Assembly (NCBI GenBank): GCA_020722405.1
Contig: DYKW01000053.1
Span: 1-10,487, forward strand
Length of the DNA: 10,487 bases
Source of the DNA: Anaerolinea thermophila
GTDB lineage: Bacteria > Chloroflexota > Anaerolineae > Anaerolineales > DRKV01
Direction: 5' to 3'
Part shown: one piece after another, positions 1-7,176 of the stretch
How the letters are laid out: every line of letters starts with the position of its first letter
Numbering within the stretch: position 1 is the stretch's first letter
The notes under the pieces: model-generated
Database searches by the model: none
What the model was told of the DNA's origin: nothing
Seen by the model: only the letters and a program-made list of their open reading frames with translations
Program-made: the position numbers and the translations under genes

Positions 1-311
1 CTGCCGCGTGTGGGCCGTCCGAGCAATAATAACCGGTACAAGATTTATGTGGGTGAGAGCAGTAATCCGTGGACGTGGATGGCGACGATGAGGTGGGGAC
101 GAGGAGCTATGAGTTTACGGGCGAGTCGGGGAAGCGGTATTATTGGCGGGTGGTGACCGACAATGGTTCCAACGAGGTGTCGTCTGAAGTGAGGAGTTTT
201 CGGATAGCCGAGATGGTGAAGGGGGGTATAGGGATGAGGATAATGTTTGTTCGACGGCTAATCCGAGCGGGTTTGGAGGCAGGCTGCCGACCAGGTTGCG
301 GGAGACAGTAG
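1..311 (+). pseudogene. Frameshifted fragment of a fibronectin type III-like extracellular protein (5' end outside window)
   Basis: Two short open stretches in different frames read as the two halves of one beta-sandwich repeat. Frame 1 from the window start gives a segment ending NNRYKIYVGESSNPW (about positions 22-66). Frame 3 from about position 69 gives SYEFTGESGKRYYWRVVTDNG and then EVRSFRI (to about 209). The pairing of a YxIYVGxSSNPW strand with a later YYWRVVTDNG...SFxI strand is the usual pattern of fibronectin III-like modules in large secreted proteins of Anaerolineae and similar bacteria. The frame changes near 60-70, where frame 3 is closed by stops upstream and frame 1 stops at about 154. 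After residue RSFRI the reading (to the stop at 309-311) no longer looks like a protein family. Codons are strongly G-ending, unlike rpoB and the str genes. I infer the broken tail of a surface protein gene; a sequencing error is the main alternative. The first ATG at 69 is not a credible start because the domain begins upstream of it. Confidence 0.45.
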
Positions 312-475
312 GGACGGAGAAATGGCAGTTTTAGTACAGTGGCGGGGGGGAGAAGTCATACCCTGTACATGACGGTGCCGCGGGGTATGTGTGTTCCACA
401 GGGCCACTGGGGACGGGTGTGGAGAGGGCTGTCCAACGCAGACGGGGGGGTGAGGCCGAGTATACGAAGAATGAT

Positions 476-498
476 TTTTGCTTTATCCGGAAGCAAAA
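476..498. repeat. Perfect 8-bp inverted repeat upstream of the NTF2-like gene
   Basis: TTTTGCTT (476-483) and AAGCAAAA (491-498) are exact reverse complements separated by 7 bases. With one bulged T the arms extend outward to GAT/ATC. The repeat overlaps the proposed -35 element and the spacer of the candidate promoter, so it could be an operator for a dimeric regulator. No T-run follows the second arm, so an intrinsic terminator is less likely. Confidence 0.4.
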
Positions 499-506
499 TC
501 TATGGT
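478..506 (+). promoter_or_regulatory. Candidate sigma-70-type promoter for the two membrane-protein genes
   Basis: TTGCTT (478-483) and TATGGT (501-506) are separated by 17 bases, the optimal spacing, and lie 45 bases before the ATG at 552. The boxes match the consensus at 3/6 and 4/6 positions, so the call is weak. It is supported mainly by its location in front of the first gene of a tight two-gene unit. Confidence 0.3.
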
Positions 507-551
507 AAAGTGTAAAGGCAGACTATAAGGCAAGAGTGAGGAGTTTCTGTG

Positions 552-1031
552 ATGAAATCAGACCGTTTTCTCACCGCTATCTTGATAGGTATTGCGCTGC
601 TGGTGCTTGTTTCGCTGCTGGTTTTCTTTGCCCGAGGAAGCACGCAGACCTACCAGCCCGAAAACACACCGCAAGGCGTGGTGCACAACTATTTGCTGGC
701 ATTGACGGATGGCGACTATCAGCGGGCGTATGACTATCTGGCCGAGACGCCGGATAAGCCCTCGTATGACGCTTTCCGCAGCCAACTGACCAACGGCGAC
801 CGCTTTGGCAATGCCAGCGTGGAGATTGGCGAGGTCGAAATCCGCCCGGATGGACGGGCTTATGTGACTCTATACCTGGTGTATGGCCCTTCCGACCCAT
901 TCTCGGGCGCCTACCGCAACCAAAGCCTTGCCATTTTAGTGCAACAACAGGGGACGTGGCGCTTGCTGCAAATGCCGTATGAGTTTTGGAGTTTCGATTG
1001 GTACGCTACAGAATCCCCGGCCAAACCGTGA
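552..1031 (+). CDS. Small membrane-anchored protein, probably with an NTF2-like (SnoaL/DUF4878-type) extracytoplasmic domain
   Basis: 159 residues. Residues about 7-27 form one strong hydrophobic helix after a basic start (MKSDR), giving an N-terminal anchor with the rest outside the cytoplasm. There is no lipobox Cys. Residues about 39-65 (TPQGVVHNYLLALTDGDYQR and following) have the helix pattern that opens NTF2-like folds, where a short chain of helices precedes a curved sheet. The tail (GTWRLLQMPYEFW, about 134-146) is the typical last strand of such domains. No catalytic residues can be assigned, so the role is unknown; many relatives are anchored binding or stress-associated proteins. 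The start was chosen at ATG 552: the GAGGAG-like site at 538-543 is 8 bases away, whereas the in-frame GTG at 549 would leave only 5. The stop is followed 9 bases later by the next gene, and the stop itself overlaps that gene's GAGGTGA ribosome site, so the two genes are very likely co-transcribed and perhaps translationally coupled. Confidence 0.72.
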   Translation: MKSDRFLTAILIGIALLVLVSLLVFFARGSTQTYQPENTPQGVVHNYLLALTDGDYQRAYDYLAETPDKPSYDAFRSQLTNGDRFGNASVEIGEVEIRPDGRAYVTLYLVYGPSDPFSGAYRNQSLAILVQQQGTWRLLQMPYEFWSFDWYATESPAKP

Positions 1032-1040
1032 GGTGAAACC

Positions 1041-2936
1041 ATGAAAAGCATTCGCCGTTTGTACTTCTATCTGGTAGCGTTCATCAGCGCGGAAGTGGTC
1101 TTGTGGGGGATAATCAACTTACTGCGCAGTATGGTCTCTGCCACCCCGGTGGGCGCCGAGGATGCGCTGGCACGTGCGCTGGCGCTGGTGCTGGTGGGCG
1201 TGCCGGTTTTCCTGTTCCATTGGTTGTGGGCGCAGCGGGCCGCGGCCGGTGATGCGGAGGAGCAAACCAACCTGCTGCGCGCCCTGTTTTTCTTCACGAT
1301 GTTGGGCGCCACGCTGGTACCGGTGGCGCAGAATACCCTGGCCTGGCTCAATCGTCTCCTGTTGCGCCTTGTGCATGCCCCGGTTACCCAGGCTATTTTG
1401 GGTGGCAACCAGACCTGGCAGGATAACTTGATTGCAATTTTTGCTAACCTGGTGGCGGCGGCCTACTTTTGGCGCACCTTACGAGGGGCTTGGGAAAGTC
1501 TGCCGGATGATATCCGCTTTGCAGATGCCCGTCGGCTGTACCGTTTTTTCTGGTTGGTGTATGCCCTCGGGTGGAGCGTTGCCGGGGTACGCGAACTGCT
1601 GATGTATCTGTTCGCAGATGTTGGCGCCACGGCTTTGGGCACCAGCCCTCACGTGCGTCTTGCCAATGGGTTGGCAGTGGTGTTGATGGCGGTGCCGTTA
1701 TGGCTTTACACCTGGTTTATCTGTCAACGCGCGCTGGGCGAAGAACGTGAGCGCACCTCCAATTTGCGGCTGGGTGTGTTGTATTTTTTGGGGTGGGGCA
1801 GTGCCGTGATTACCGTCATGAGCGCCTCCGCTGCGCTTTTTGAAATCTTCAACGTATTGCTGGGGGTGCCCGGCGGCTGGGGTGAGGCCAGGAGCGGTAT
1901 CGGCGAGGGCCTGGCGATGGCAATTCCCATGGGCGCGCTGTGGTTTTATTACGGCAACTGGCTGCTGCGTCACATTGCGTTGGATGCCGACCCCAACGTG
2001 CAAGCCGGCAAGCGGCGACTATACCACTACCTCCTGGCGTTGATTGGCTTGGGCATGACCGTCGGTGGTGTGATCAACTTGCTGCTGTTCTTGATTGACC
2101 TTCTCACCCGACAGAATGTCTGGGATGGGGGATTGCGCGAGCACCTGAGTACCGCGCTCTCCATTTTGATCATCGGTCTCCCGCTTTGGCTGTCGCGTTG
2201 GCCGCGTCTGCAAGCGGAGACCCTGGACGAAAGCGAGCGCGGCGACAATGTCCGCCGTTCCCTGGTGCGCAAAATTTACCTCTACATTGTGATATTTGCA
2301 GCCGTCATTGGTGGCATGGGCGCGGCGGTTGGGCTGGTGTTCAACATCCTGTCCGCCTTACTCTCCGGCCCTCCAGCGGACTTTTGGGCTTCTTTGTGGG
2401 ATAGTACGGCCATCCTGTTGGTTTTCGCCGTACTCCTGGGGTACCACTTGCGGACACTGCGCGGCGATATGGCGCAGGAGGCCGCCCGTCCCGTGGTCTC
2501 TGACCTGGTGGTCTGGCTGGCAGATAGCGGCGAGCAAGCGTGGGCATCCGAGATACAGAAAACTTTGGAGCGCGAGATCCCTGGGCTGACCATTAAACCC
2601 CTGACCCCACAGACCCCGCCGGATGAATTCTCCACTGCCCGGATGGTAATCCTGCCCTCCCAGGTGATCCCGGACCCTTCCTGGCAGGCCCGTTTGCAAG
2701 CCTTCGATGGCTTGAAACTGGTGGTTGGTGAACCCCGCGCAGACTGGTTCTTCACCCCCCTGACGCCCGCGCAGGCCGTAGACGTGCTGCGGCAGGTGGC
2801 CGCAGGTGAGCACCCCCGCCGTCCGGGGCATACGCCCTCGGCGTGGCGTATCGTCCAAACCATTGCCACAATCATCGTGGGATTGCAGTTGGCCGCTTTC
2901 CTACTGACATTGCTGATGAGTATTTTTAGCGGCTGA
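1041..2936 (+). CDS. Polytopic membrane protein with six tandem DUF5671-like units and a soluble C-terminal region
   Basis: 631 residues. The protein is a chain of units that each hold one helix starting at a basic-Leu-Tyr motif, a polar linker, and a second helix. The units lie at about 5-66, 77-150, 164-231, 240-312, 324-390 and 408-475. Units 1, 3 and 5 share RRLY at the start and a V/GxPLWLxxW-type second helix. Units 2, 4 and 6 end in an aromatic-basic motif (YFWRTLRGA, YYGNWLLRH, GYHLRTLRGD). The RRLYxYLVxxISxxxxLWGxINLLR pattern is what I recall for DUF5671, a membrane domain of unknown function common in Chloroflexota. Residues about 485-592 are hydrophilic, with alternating strand and helix character (for example TARMVILPS and LKLVVGEP), and a final helix lies at about 602-628. 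The start is ATG 1041, 5 bases after GAGGTGA, which overlaps the stop of the preceding gene. The neighbour is a single-pass NTF2-like protein, so a joint membrane complex is possible. The function is not known. No T-rich terminator follows it. Confidence 0.8.
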   Translation: MKSIRRLYFYLVAFISAEVVLWGIINLLRSMVSATPVGAEDALARALALVLVGVPVFLFHWLWAQRAAAGDAEEQTNLLRALFFFTMLGATLVPVAQNTLAWLNRLLLRLVHAPVTQAILGGNQTWQDNLIAIFANLVAAAYFWRTLRGAWESLPDDIRFADARRLYRFFWLVYALGWSVAGVRELLMYLFADVGATALGTSPHVRLANGLAVVLMAVPLWLYTWFICQRALGEERERTSNLRLGVLYFLGWGSAVITVMSASAALFEIFNVLLGVPGGWGEARSGIGEGLAMAIPMGALWFYYGNWLLRHIALDADPNVQAGKRRLYHYLLALIGLGMTVGGVINLLLFLIDLLTRQNVWDGGLREHLSTALSILIIGLPLWLSRWPRLQAETLDESERGDNVRRSLVRKIYLYIVIFAAVIGGMGAAVGLVFNILSALLSGPPADFWASLWDSTAILLVFAVLLGYHLRTLRGDMAQEAARPVVSDLVVWLADSGEQAWASEIQKTLEREIPGLTIKPLTPQTPPDEFSTARMVILPSQVIPDPSWQARLQAFDGLKLVVGEPRADWFFTPLTPAQAVDVLRQVAAGEHPRRPGHTPSAWRIVQTIATIIVGLQLAAFLLTLLMSIFSG

Positions 2937-2979
2937 CGGTGAAATTTCGTTGAATGTGCTGAAAAAATAAAAATAGCCC

Positions 2980-3007
2980 TTGCGCTCTGCTGTGTTTAGA
3001 GTATAAT
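2980..3007 (+). promoter_or_regulatory. Strong sigma-70-type promoter for rpoB
   Basis: TTGCGC (2980-2985) and a perfect TATAAT (3002-3007) are separated by 16 bases and preceded by an A-rich stretch (2961-2974) that could act as an UP element. Transcription would start near 3014, leaving a leader of about 220 bases before rpoB. It lies 43 bases after the membrane-protein stop, so rpoB has its own transcription unit. Confidence 0.72.
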
Positions 3008-3013
3008 ATAAGT

Positions 3014-3233
3014 TCTGCAAAGAAGCCTTGCCCAGGGCATGTGAAAGACTATGATTTGCATCGTCTAAGACAATCGCTATCCAAGGTTCTGGTGATTTTC
3101 CAATACATCAGAACCTTGCGTTGTGTTGGTCTCACATGTGACGATGCTTTCTCCGCGTTAGTATAGCCTTGGGGGAAGTGTTTTAGGTGCAAAATTCTTG
3201 GCGTTATCTGAGCCCATCAGGAGAGGTTGATTT
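3014..3233 (+). promoter_or_regulatory. Long structured 5' leader of rpoB (possible cis-regulatory RNA)
   Basis: About 220 bases lie between the inferred transcription start and the rpoB ATG, with no credible ORF. Three helices can be read directly. A hairpin pairs 3082-3094 with 3106-3118. An outer helix pairs CATGTGA (3038-3044) with TCACATG (3132-3138) and continues, after a two-A bulge, with 3047-3050 against 3128-3131. A third pairs GCATCGTC (3058-3065) with GACGATGC (3140-3147). The last two cross each other, so they are mutually exclusive or form a pseudoknot. No T-run follows the hairpin. The ribosome site AGGAGAGG is at 3219-3226, well downstream. I recognise no known riboswitch or L10-leader class. 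Its regulatory role is inferred. Confidence 0.5.
3082..3118 (+). repeat. Hairpin in the rpoB leader: 10-bp perfect stem extended to 13 bp
   Basis: CAAGGTTCTG (3082-3091) is the exact reverse complement of CAGAACCTTG (3109-3118). Three further pairs (one G-U) bring the loop down to 11 bases (3095-3105). The downstream sequence is GCGTTGTGTTGG, without a U-tract, so it does not resemble an intrinsic terminator. Confidence 0.7.
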
Positions 3234-6200
3234 ATGGTAAACCTGCCAACCAAAAATTACGCGCGTATTCCTGTTCACATGGAAATGCCAGAACTGATTG
3301 AAGTGCAACTACGTTCTTTCGAGCGCTTCAAGAGGGAAGGCCTGGCTGAACTATTTGACGAAATTTCTCCCATTGAGTCCTACAACAACGGTCTGCGTCT
3401 TTATTTCCCCAGTCGTACCCCCGAATCGGAAGAGTGGGGTTTGACCTATTGGTTTGATGAACCTAAAAATAGCGTAGAAGAGTGCATCGAACGCGACTTG
3501 ACTTACGCTAGCCCTTTACATGTCTCGGTGCTATTGGCCGGGGCGGACATCCCCGAGCCTATTAAGCAAGATCTCTTCCTCGGTGATTTTCCAGAGATGA
3601 CCGAGAAAGGCACATTCATTGTAAACGGTACCGAACGAGTTGTGGTATCCCAGTTGATTCGTTCTCCTGGTGTATACTTTGAAGCCCCGGTAGACCGAAC
3701 GACTGGAAGGCGCCAGGCCACTGCTAAACTGATTCCAGATCGCGGCGCTTGGATGAAATTCGAGACGCGCAAGAGTGACTACCTCATTTTAAAGTACAAT
3801 CGTCGGCGCACCGTACCTGTTACCATTTTCTTGCGAGCGTTGGCAGCCCTTGATGACGGCGTTGGTGATTCTCCACTTAAAACAGGTTCAGATGAAGAAA
3901 TCATTAGCCTATTCAAAGACGTAGATACCAACCCCGATCGTCCCTTTATCGCGGCCACCCTCAAACAGGAACCGGACTGGACCCCTGACAGCCCGCATAC
4001 CATTGCAGAACAGGCGCTGATTGAATTCTTTAGGCGAATGCGCCCCGGTGATCCGGCTACGCTGGATAACGCCCGTGAATTTCTACAAGAACAGCTCTTC
4101 GATCCTCGTCGCTACGATTTGGCACGCGTGGGACGCTATAAGTTGAATAAGAAACTGGATCTTCAGGACAAGGTCTCGTTACTGCATAGTACAATCAGCA
4201 CTTGGGATGTTGTTGCAGTAGTGCGGCGCTTGATTGCAATCAACAACGAATTAGAAGATCCAGATGATATTGATCATTTGGGTAATCGCCGTGTTAAAAC
4301 CGTAGGAGAATTAATCCAAAGCAAATTGCGGATTGGCCTGCGCCGCATGGAACGCGTAGTGCGCGAACGCATGTCCATTCGTGGACAGGAGCAAGTTTCC
4401 CCTATCTCCTTGATTAACATCCGCCCTGTAGTGGCCTCCTTGCGGGAGTTTTTTGGCTCTAGTCAGTTATCGCAATTTATGGACCAAACGAATCCACTGG
4501 CAGAATTGCGTCACAAGCGCACTTTATCTGCGTTGGGGCCTGGTGGGTTGCGTCGTGAGCGTGCTGGCTTTGATGTGCGTGATGTGCACTACTCGCATTA
4601 TGGACGTATCTGTCCGATTGAGACCCCTGAAGGGCCTAATATCGGTTTGATTGGCCGCTTGGCAACCTATTCTCGCGTAAACGAGTATGGCTTCATTGAA
4701 ACGCCCTACCGTAAAATTATTCGTCATTTATCACCAGATTCCCCGCATCTCGTCGGACGTACTTTGCGGGAAACGCTGACCGACCCTGAAACGGGTGAGG
4801 TTATTGCTGAGGCAGGCACGCGCATTGATGAGGCATTGGCTAATCGTATTGCCTCTTTACCGCTGGAGCGCGTGTTGATTGTGCCCTATGTTTCCGATGA
4901 CTTCACGTACTTGTCTGCGGATGTCGAAGATAAATTCACCATTGCTCAGGCAAATACCCCGCTGAACGCCTACGGCGAGTTCCAGCACTCCCGAATTTCA
5001 TCACGGCACAATGGCGCTTTTGGTTTCACGGCGCCTGAAGGTCTGGATTACATGGACGTTGGCCCTAGCCAGATTGTTGGTATTAGCGCAGCGCTCATTC
5101 CTTTCCTTTCGCACGATGATGCCAACCGTGCCTTGATGGGTTCAAACATGCAGGCCCAGGCTGTGCCTTTGCTCACGCCGGAAGCACCGCAGGTCTCTAC
5201 CGGTATGGAATACTACGCGGCAAAAGACTCTGGTCAGGTTGTCGTTGCTGAAGATGATGGGGAGGTGCTTGCCGTCACCGGTAAGTACATCAAAGTGCGT
5301 TACGATAACGGCGAGGAGAAAACTTACATTTTGCGTAAGTACCAGCGGTCGAACCAAAGCACCTGTATCGATCAGCGCCCGGCTGTGGTTAAGGGACAGC
5401 GTATTCATAAGGGAAATGTCATTGCTGATTCATCTTCTACGGACGGTGGTGAATTGGCGCTGGGTCAAAATGTGGTTATTGCTTTTCTATCTTGGGAAGG
5501 TGCAAATTTCGAAGATGCTATTGTCATTTCTGAGCGCCTGGTTCAGGAGGATTACTACAGTTCTGTACACATTGAAAAGTACGAAATTGAAGCCCGAGAT
5601 ACGCGTTTGGGGCTAGAGGAATTCACCCGAGACATTCCCAATGTGGGTGATGACGCAATCAAAGATTTGGATGAAGAAGGGATTATCCGGATTGGTGCTG
5701 AGGTTGGCCCTGGGGATATTCTGGTTGGTAAGATTTCCCCAAAGGGTGAAAAAGAATTGACCCCTGAAGAGCGCTTGTTACGGGCTATTTTTGGTGAAAA
5801 ATCGCGTGATGTCAAAGATACATCGCTGCGCATGCCGCATGGAGAACGCGGTAAGGTTGTAGATGTGAAAGTTTTCTCGCGCGAGGATAGTGAAGATCTG
5901 TCGGCTGGTGTAGACCGTATGGTGCGAGTTTCTGTTGCTCGGCGCCGTAAAATTACTGCTGGCGATAAAATGGCTGGTCGTCATGGCAACAAGGGCGTCA
6001 TCTCACGCGTGGTTGCAGCTGAAGATATGCCTTTTCTGGATGATGGTACCCCTGTAGACATCATTCTCAATCCCACAGGTGTTCCTGGGCGTATGAATCT
6101 GGGGCAGGTGTTGGAAGCGCATTTGGGCTGGGCATCCAAACGTCTGGGGTTCCGGGCTGTTGTGCCGGTCTTTGATGATGCCACTGAAGAAGAAATCGAA

Positions 6201-7142
6201 GCAGAACTGGCGCGTGCCTGGATGATTGATCAAGCCTGGAAAGAGATCGGCGGACGTGCCTGGAAATGGCTGTCAGAACTAGAATACGATCCAGAAATGA
6301 TTAAAGATGACGATGAAGTTCGCCGTCTGTATCTGGAACAGTGGTTGGATTCCGATACCTATGACATGTACCGTATCGCTACCGACCTAAACTATGCTCG
6401 TAGGGCGACATTGCGTGAATGGTTACGTGAAAAGGGGTATGACCCCGACCAATTGTTAGCTTTCGATGACGTGCCCATCCCGGCAGAAGAACGCGTGGTG
6501 CGAGATACGTTAACGCGCATTGCTTGTTTGCGCCTGTGGTTACTCGACCAGGGTGAACAAGTTGATGAAAACATGACGGAAGAAGAAGTGCGCGATCTGG
6601 CGGCCCGTGTGTCAATGACTACCGGCCGTCCGATCCCAACGCTGGGTTTGGAAACCCTGCGTGATGGGAAAACCGGTGAGCCTTACGACCGCCCGGTGAT
6701 GGTTGGTGTAATGACCATGCTTAAATTGCACCACCTGGTTGAAGATAAAGTTCATGCCCGCTCTACCGGCCCATACAGTTTGGTTTCGCAACAGCCGCTA
6801 GGTGGTAAGGCGCAGTTTGGTGGGCAGCGTTTTGGTGAAATGGAAGTGTGGGCTTTGGAAGCCTATGGGGCGGCCTATACTCTCCAGGAAATGCTAACCA
6901 CTAAATCGGATGATGTTGCCGGACGCGTCAAGGCTTATGAGGCCATTGTAAAAGGTGAACCTATTGAGGAGCCTAGTATCCCTGCTTCATTCCATGTTTT
7001 GGTGAAAGAATTACAGAGTCTTGGTTTAGCTGTTCAGGCTGTTACCGCCAATGGGAATATCATCCGTTTTGGTAAAGAAGAGGAACGTGTCCGAGCGCCA
7101 AGACTTTCTACCGGTTTGTTGGGACTTGGCGACAAGATATGA
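3234..7142 (+). CDS. rpoB: DNA-directed RNA polymerase subunit beta
   Basis: 1302 residues, longer than the roughly 1190 of B. subtilis RpoB. It forms the catalytic core of RNA polymerase with beta-prime. Family blocks are all present in order: the N-terminal lobe; FFGSSQLSQFMDQTNPL (about 404-420) and the rest of the rifamycin pocket; CPIETPEGPNIGLIG; the Mg-site block WEGANFEDAIVISERLV (754-770, Asp761 equivalent to E. coli Asp814); GDKMAGRHGNKG with Lys912 and Lys920 (E. coli 1065 and 1073); GVPGRMNLGQ; and QPLGGKAQFGGQRFGEMEVW (from 1187). Two oddities stand out. About 135 extra residues lie between the PVFDDATEEEI block (978-988) and DGKTGEPYDRP (from 1144). The rifamycin pocket reads RHKRTLSALGPGG, with Arg426 and Thr430 where E. 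coli has Thr525 and Arg529. ATG 3234 is preceded by AGGAGAGG (3219-3226). No rpoC follows; the next gene is rpsL, 191 bases on, behind its own promoter. Identity is certain. Confidence 0.99.
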   Translation: MVNLPTKNYARIPVHMEMPELIEVQLRSFERFKREGLAELFDEISPIESYNNGLRLYFPSRTPESEEWGLTYWFDEPKNSVEECIERDLTYASPLHVSVLLAGADIPEPIKQDLFLGDFPEMTEKGTFIVNGTERVVVSQLIRSPGVYFEAPVDRTTGRRQATAKLIPDRGAWMKFETRKSDYLILKYNRRRTVPVTIFLRALAALDDGVGDSPLKTGSDEEIISLFKDVDTNPDRPFIAATLKQEPDWTPDSPHTIAEQALIEFFRRMRPGDPATLDNAREFLQEQLFDPRRYDLARVGRYKLNKKLDLQDKVSLLHSTISTWDVVAVVRRLIAINNELEDPDDIDHLGNRRVKTVGELIQSKLRIGLRRMERVVRERMSIRGQEQVSPISLINIRPVVASLREFFGSSQLSQFMDQTNPLAELRHKRTLSALGPGGLRRERAGFDVRDVHYSHYGRICPIETPEGPNIGLIGRLATYSRVNEYGFIETPYRKIIRHLSPDSPHLVGRTLRETLTDPETGEVIAEAGTRIDEALANRIASLPLERVLIVPYVSDDFTYLSADVEDKFTIAQANTPLNAYGEFQHSRISSRHNGAFGFTAPEGLDYMDVGPSQIVGISAALIPFLSHDDANRALMGSNMQAQAVPLLTPEAPQVSTGMEYYAAKDSGQVVVAEDDGEVLAVTGKYIKVRYDNGEEKTYILRKYQRSNQSTCIDQRPAVVKGQRIHKGNVIADSSSTDGGELALGQNVVIAFLSWEGANFEDAIVISERLVQEDYYSSVHIEKYEIEARDTRLGLEEFTRDIPNVGDDAIKDLDEEGIIRIGAEVGPGDILVGKISPKGEKELTPEERLLRAIFGEKSRDVKDTSLRMPHGERGKVVDVKVFSREDSEDLSAGVDRMVRVSVARRRKITAGDKMAGRHGNKGVISRVVAAEDMPFLDDGTPVDIILNPTGVPGRMNLGQVLEAHLGWASKRLGFRAVVPVFDDATEEEIEAELARAWMIDQAWKEIGGRAWKWLSELEYDPEMIKDDDEVRRLYLEQWLDSDTYDMYRIATDLNYARRATLREWLREKGYDPDQLLAFDDVPIPAEERVVRDTLTRIACLRLWLLDQGEQVDENMTEEEVRDLAARVSMTTGRPIPTLGLETLRDGKTGEPYDRPVMVGVMTMLKLHHLVEDKVHARSTGPYSLVSQQPLGGKAQFGGQRFGEMEVWALEAYGAAYTLQEMLTTKSDDVAGRVKAYEAIVKGEPIEEPSIPASFHVLVKELQSLGLAVQAVTANGNIIRFGKEEERVRAPRLSTGLLGLGDKI

Positions 7143-7147
7143 TTTCC

Positions 7148-7176
7148 TTGACGCTCATTTTTTTGCATGGTAGAAT
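7148..7176 (+). promoter_or_regulatory. Strong sigma-70-type promoter for the str operon
   Basis: TTGACG (7148-7153, 5/6 match) and TAGAAT (7171-7176, 5/6 match) are separated by exactly 17 bases. The -35 box begins 6 bases after the rpoB stop codon. Transcription should start near 7183, giving a leader of about 150 bases before rpsL. I see no terminator between the rpoB stop and this promoter, so rpoB read-through into rpsL remains possible. Confidence 0.78.

Larger units (their letters stand above)
312..551. other. G-rich stretch without a supportable gene
   Basis: No frame gives a recognisable protein. Frame 3 stays open from 312 to about 510 and frame 2 is open after a stop near 332, but both translations are low-complexity Arg/Gly-rich text without family features and without a ribosome binding site. 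The + strand is very rich in G, with runs of seven G near 344-350 and 445-451 and four closely spaced G-tracts at 409-428. It is probably further decay of the upstream surface-protein gene, ending in the promoter region of the next gene pair (about 476-510). Confidence 0.5.

Noticed and set aside
69..311. A complete 80-residue gene starting at ATG 69
   Set aside because: The FnIII-like similarity begins upstream in another frame, there is no ribosome binding site, and the C-terminal part does not look like a natural protein.
536..733. A 65-residue reading frame overlapping the start of the NTF2-like gene
   Set aside because: It is an Arg/Cys-rich shadow of the 552-1031 gene in another frame, without family features.
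2282..2875. A 197-residue open frame on the minus strand inside the DUF5671 gene
   Set aside because: The + strand protein is clearly real (membrane repeats, ribosome site). The minus-strand translation is low-complexity Arg/Ser/Pro text typical of antisense frames in GC-rich DNA.
3051..3068. A five-codon leader peptide (MICIV) in the rpoB leader
   Set aside because: There is no convincing ribosome binding site and no amino-acid repetition that would suggest attenuation. Such tiny frames arise readily by chance.
3082..3118. Intrinsic terminator for the upstream membrane gene
   Set aside because: The stem is strong but no U-tract follows, and it lies downstream of a strong promoter, inside the rpoB leader.
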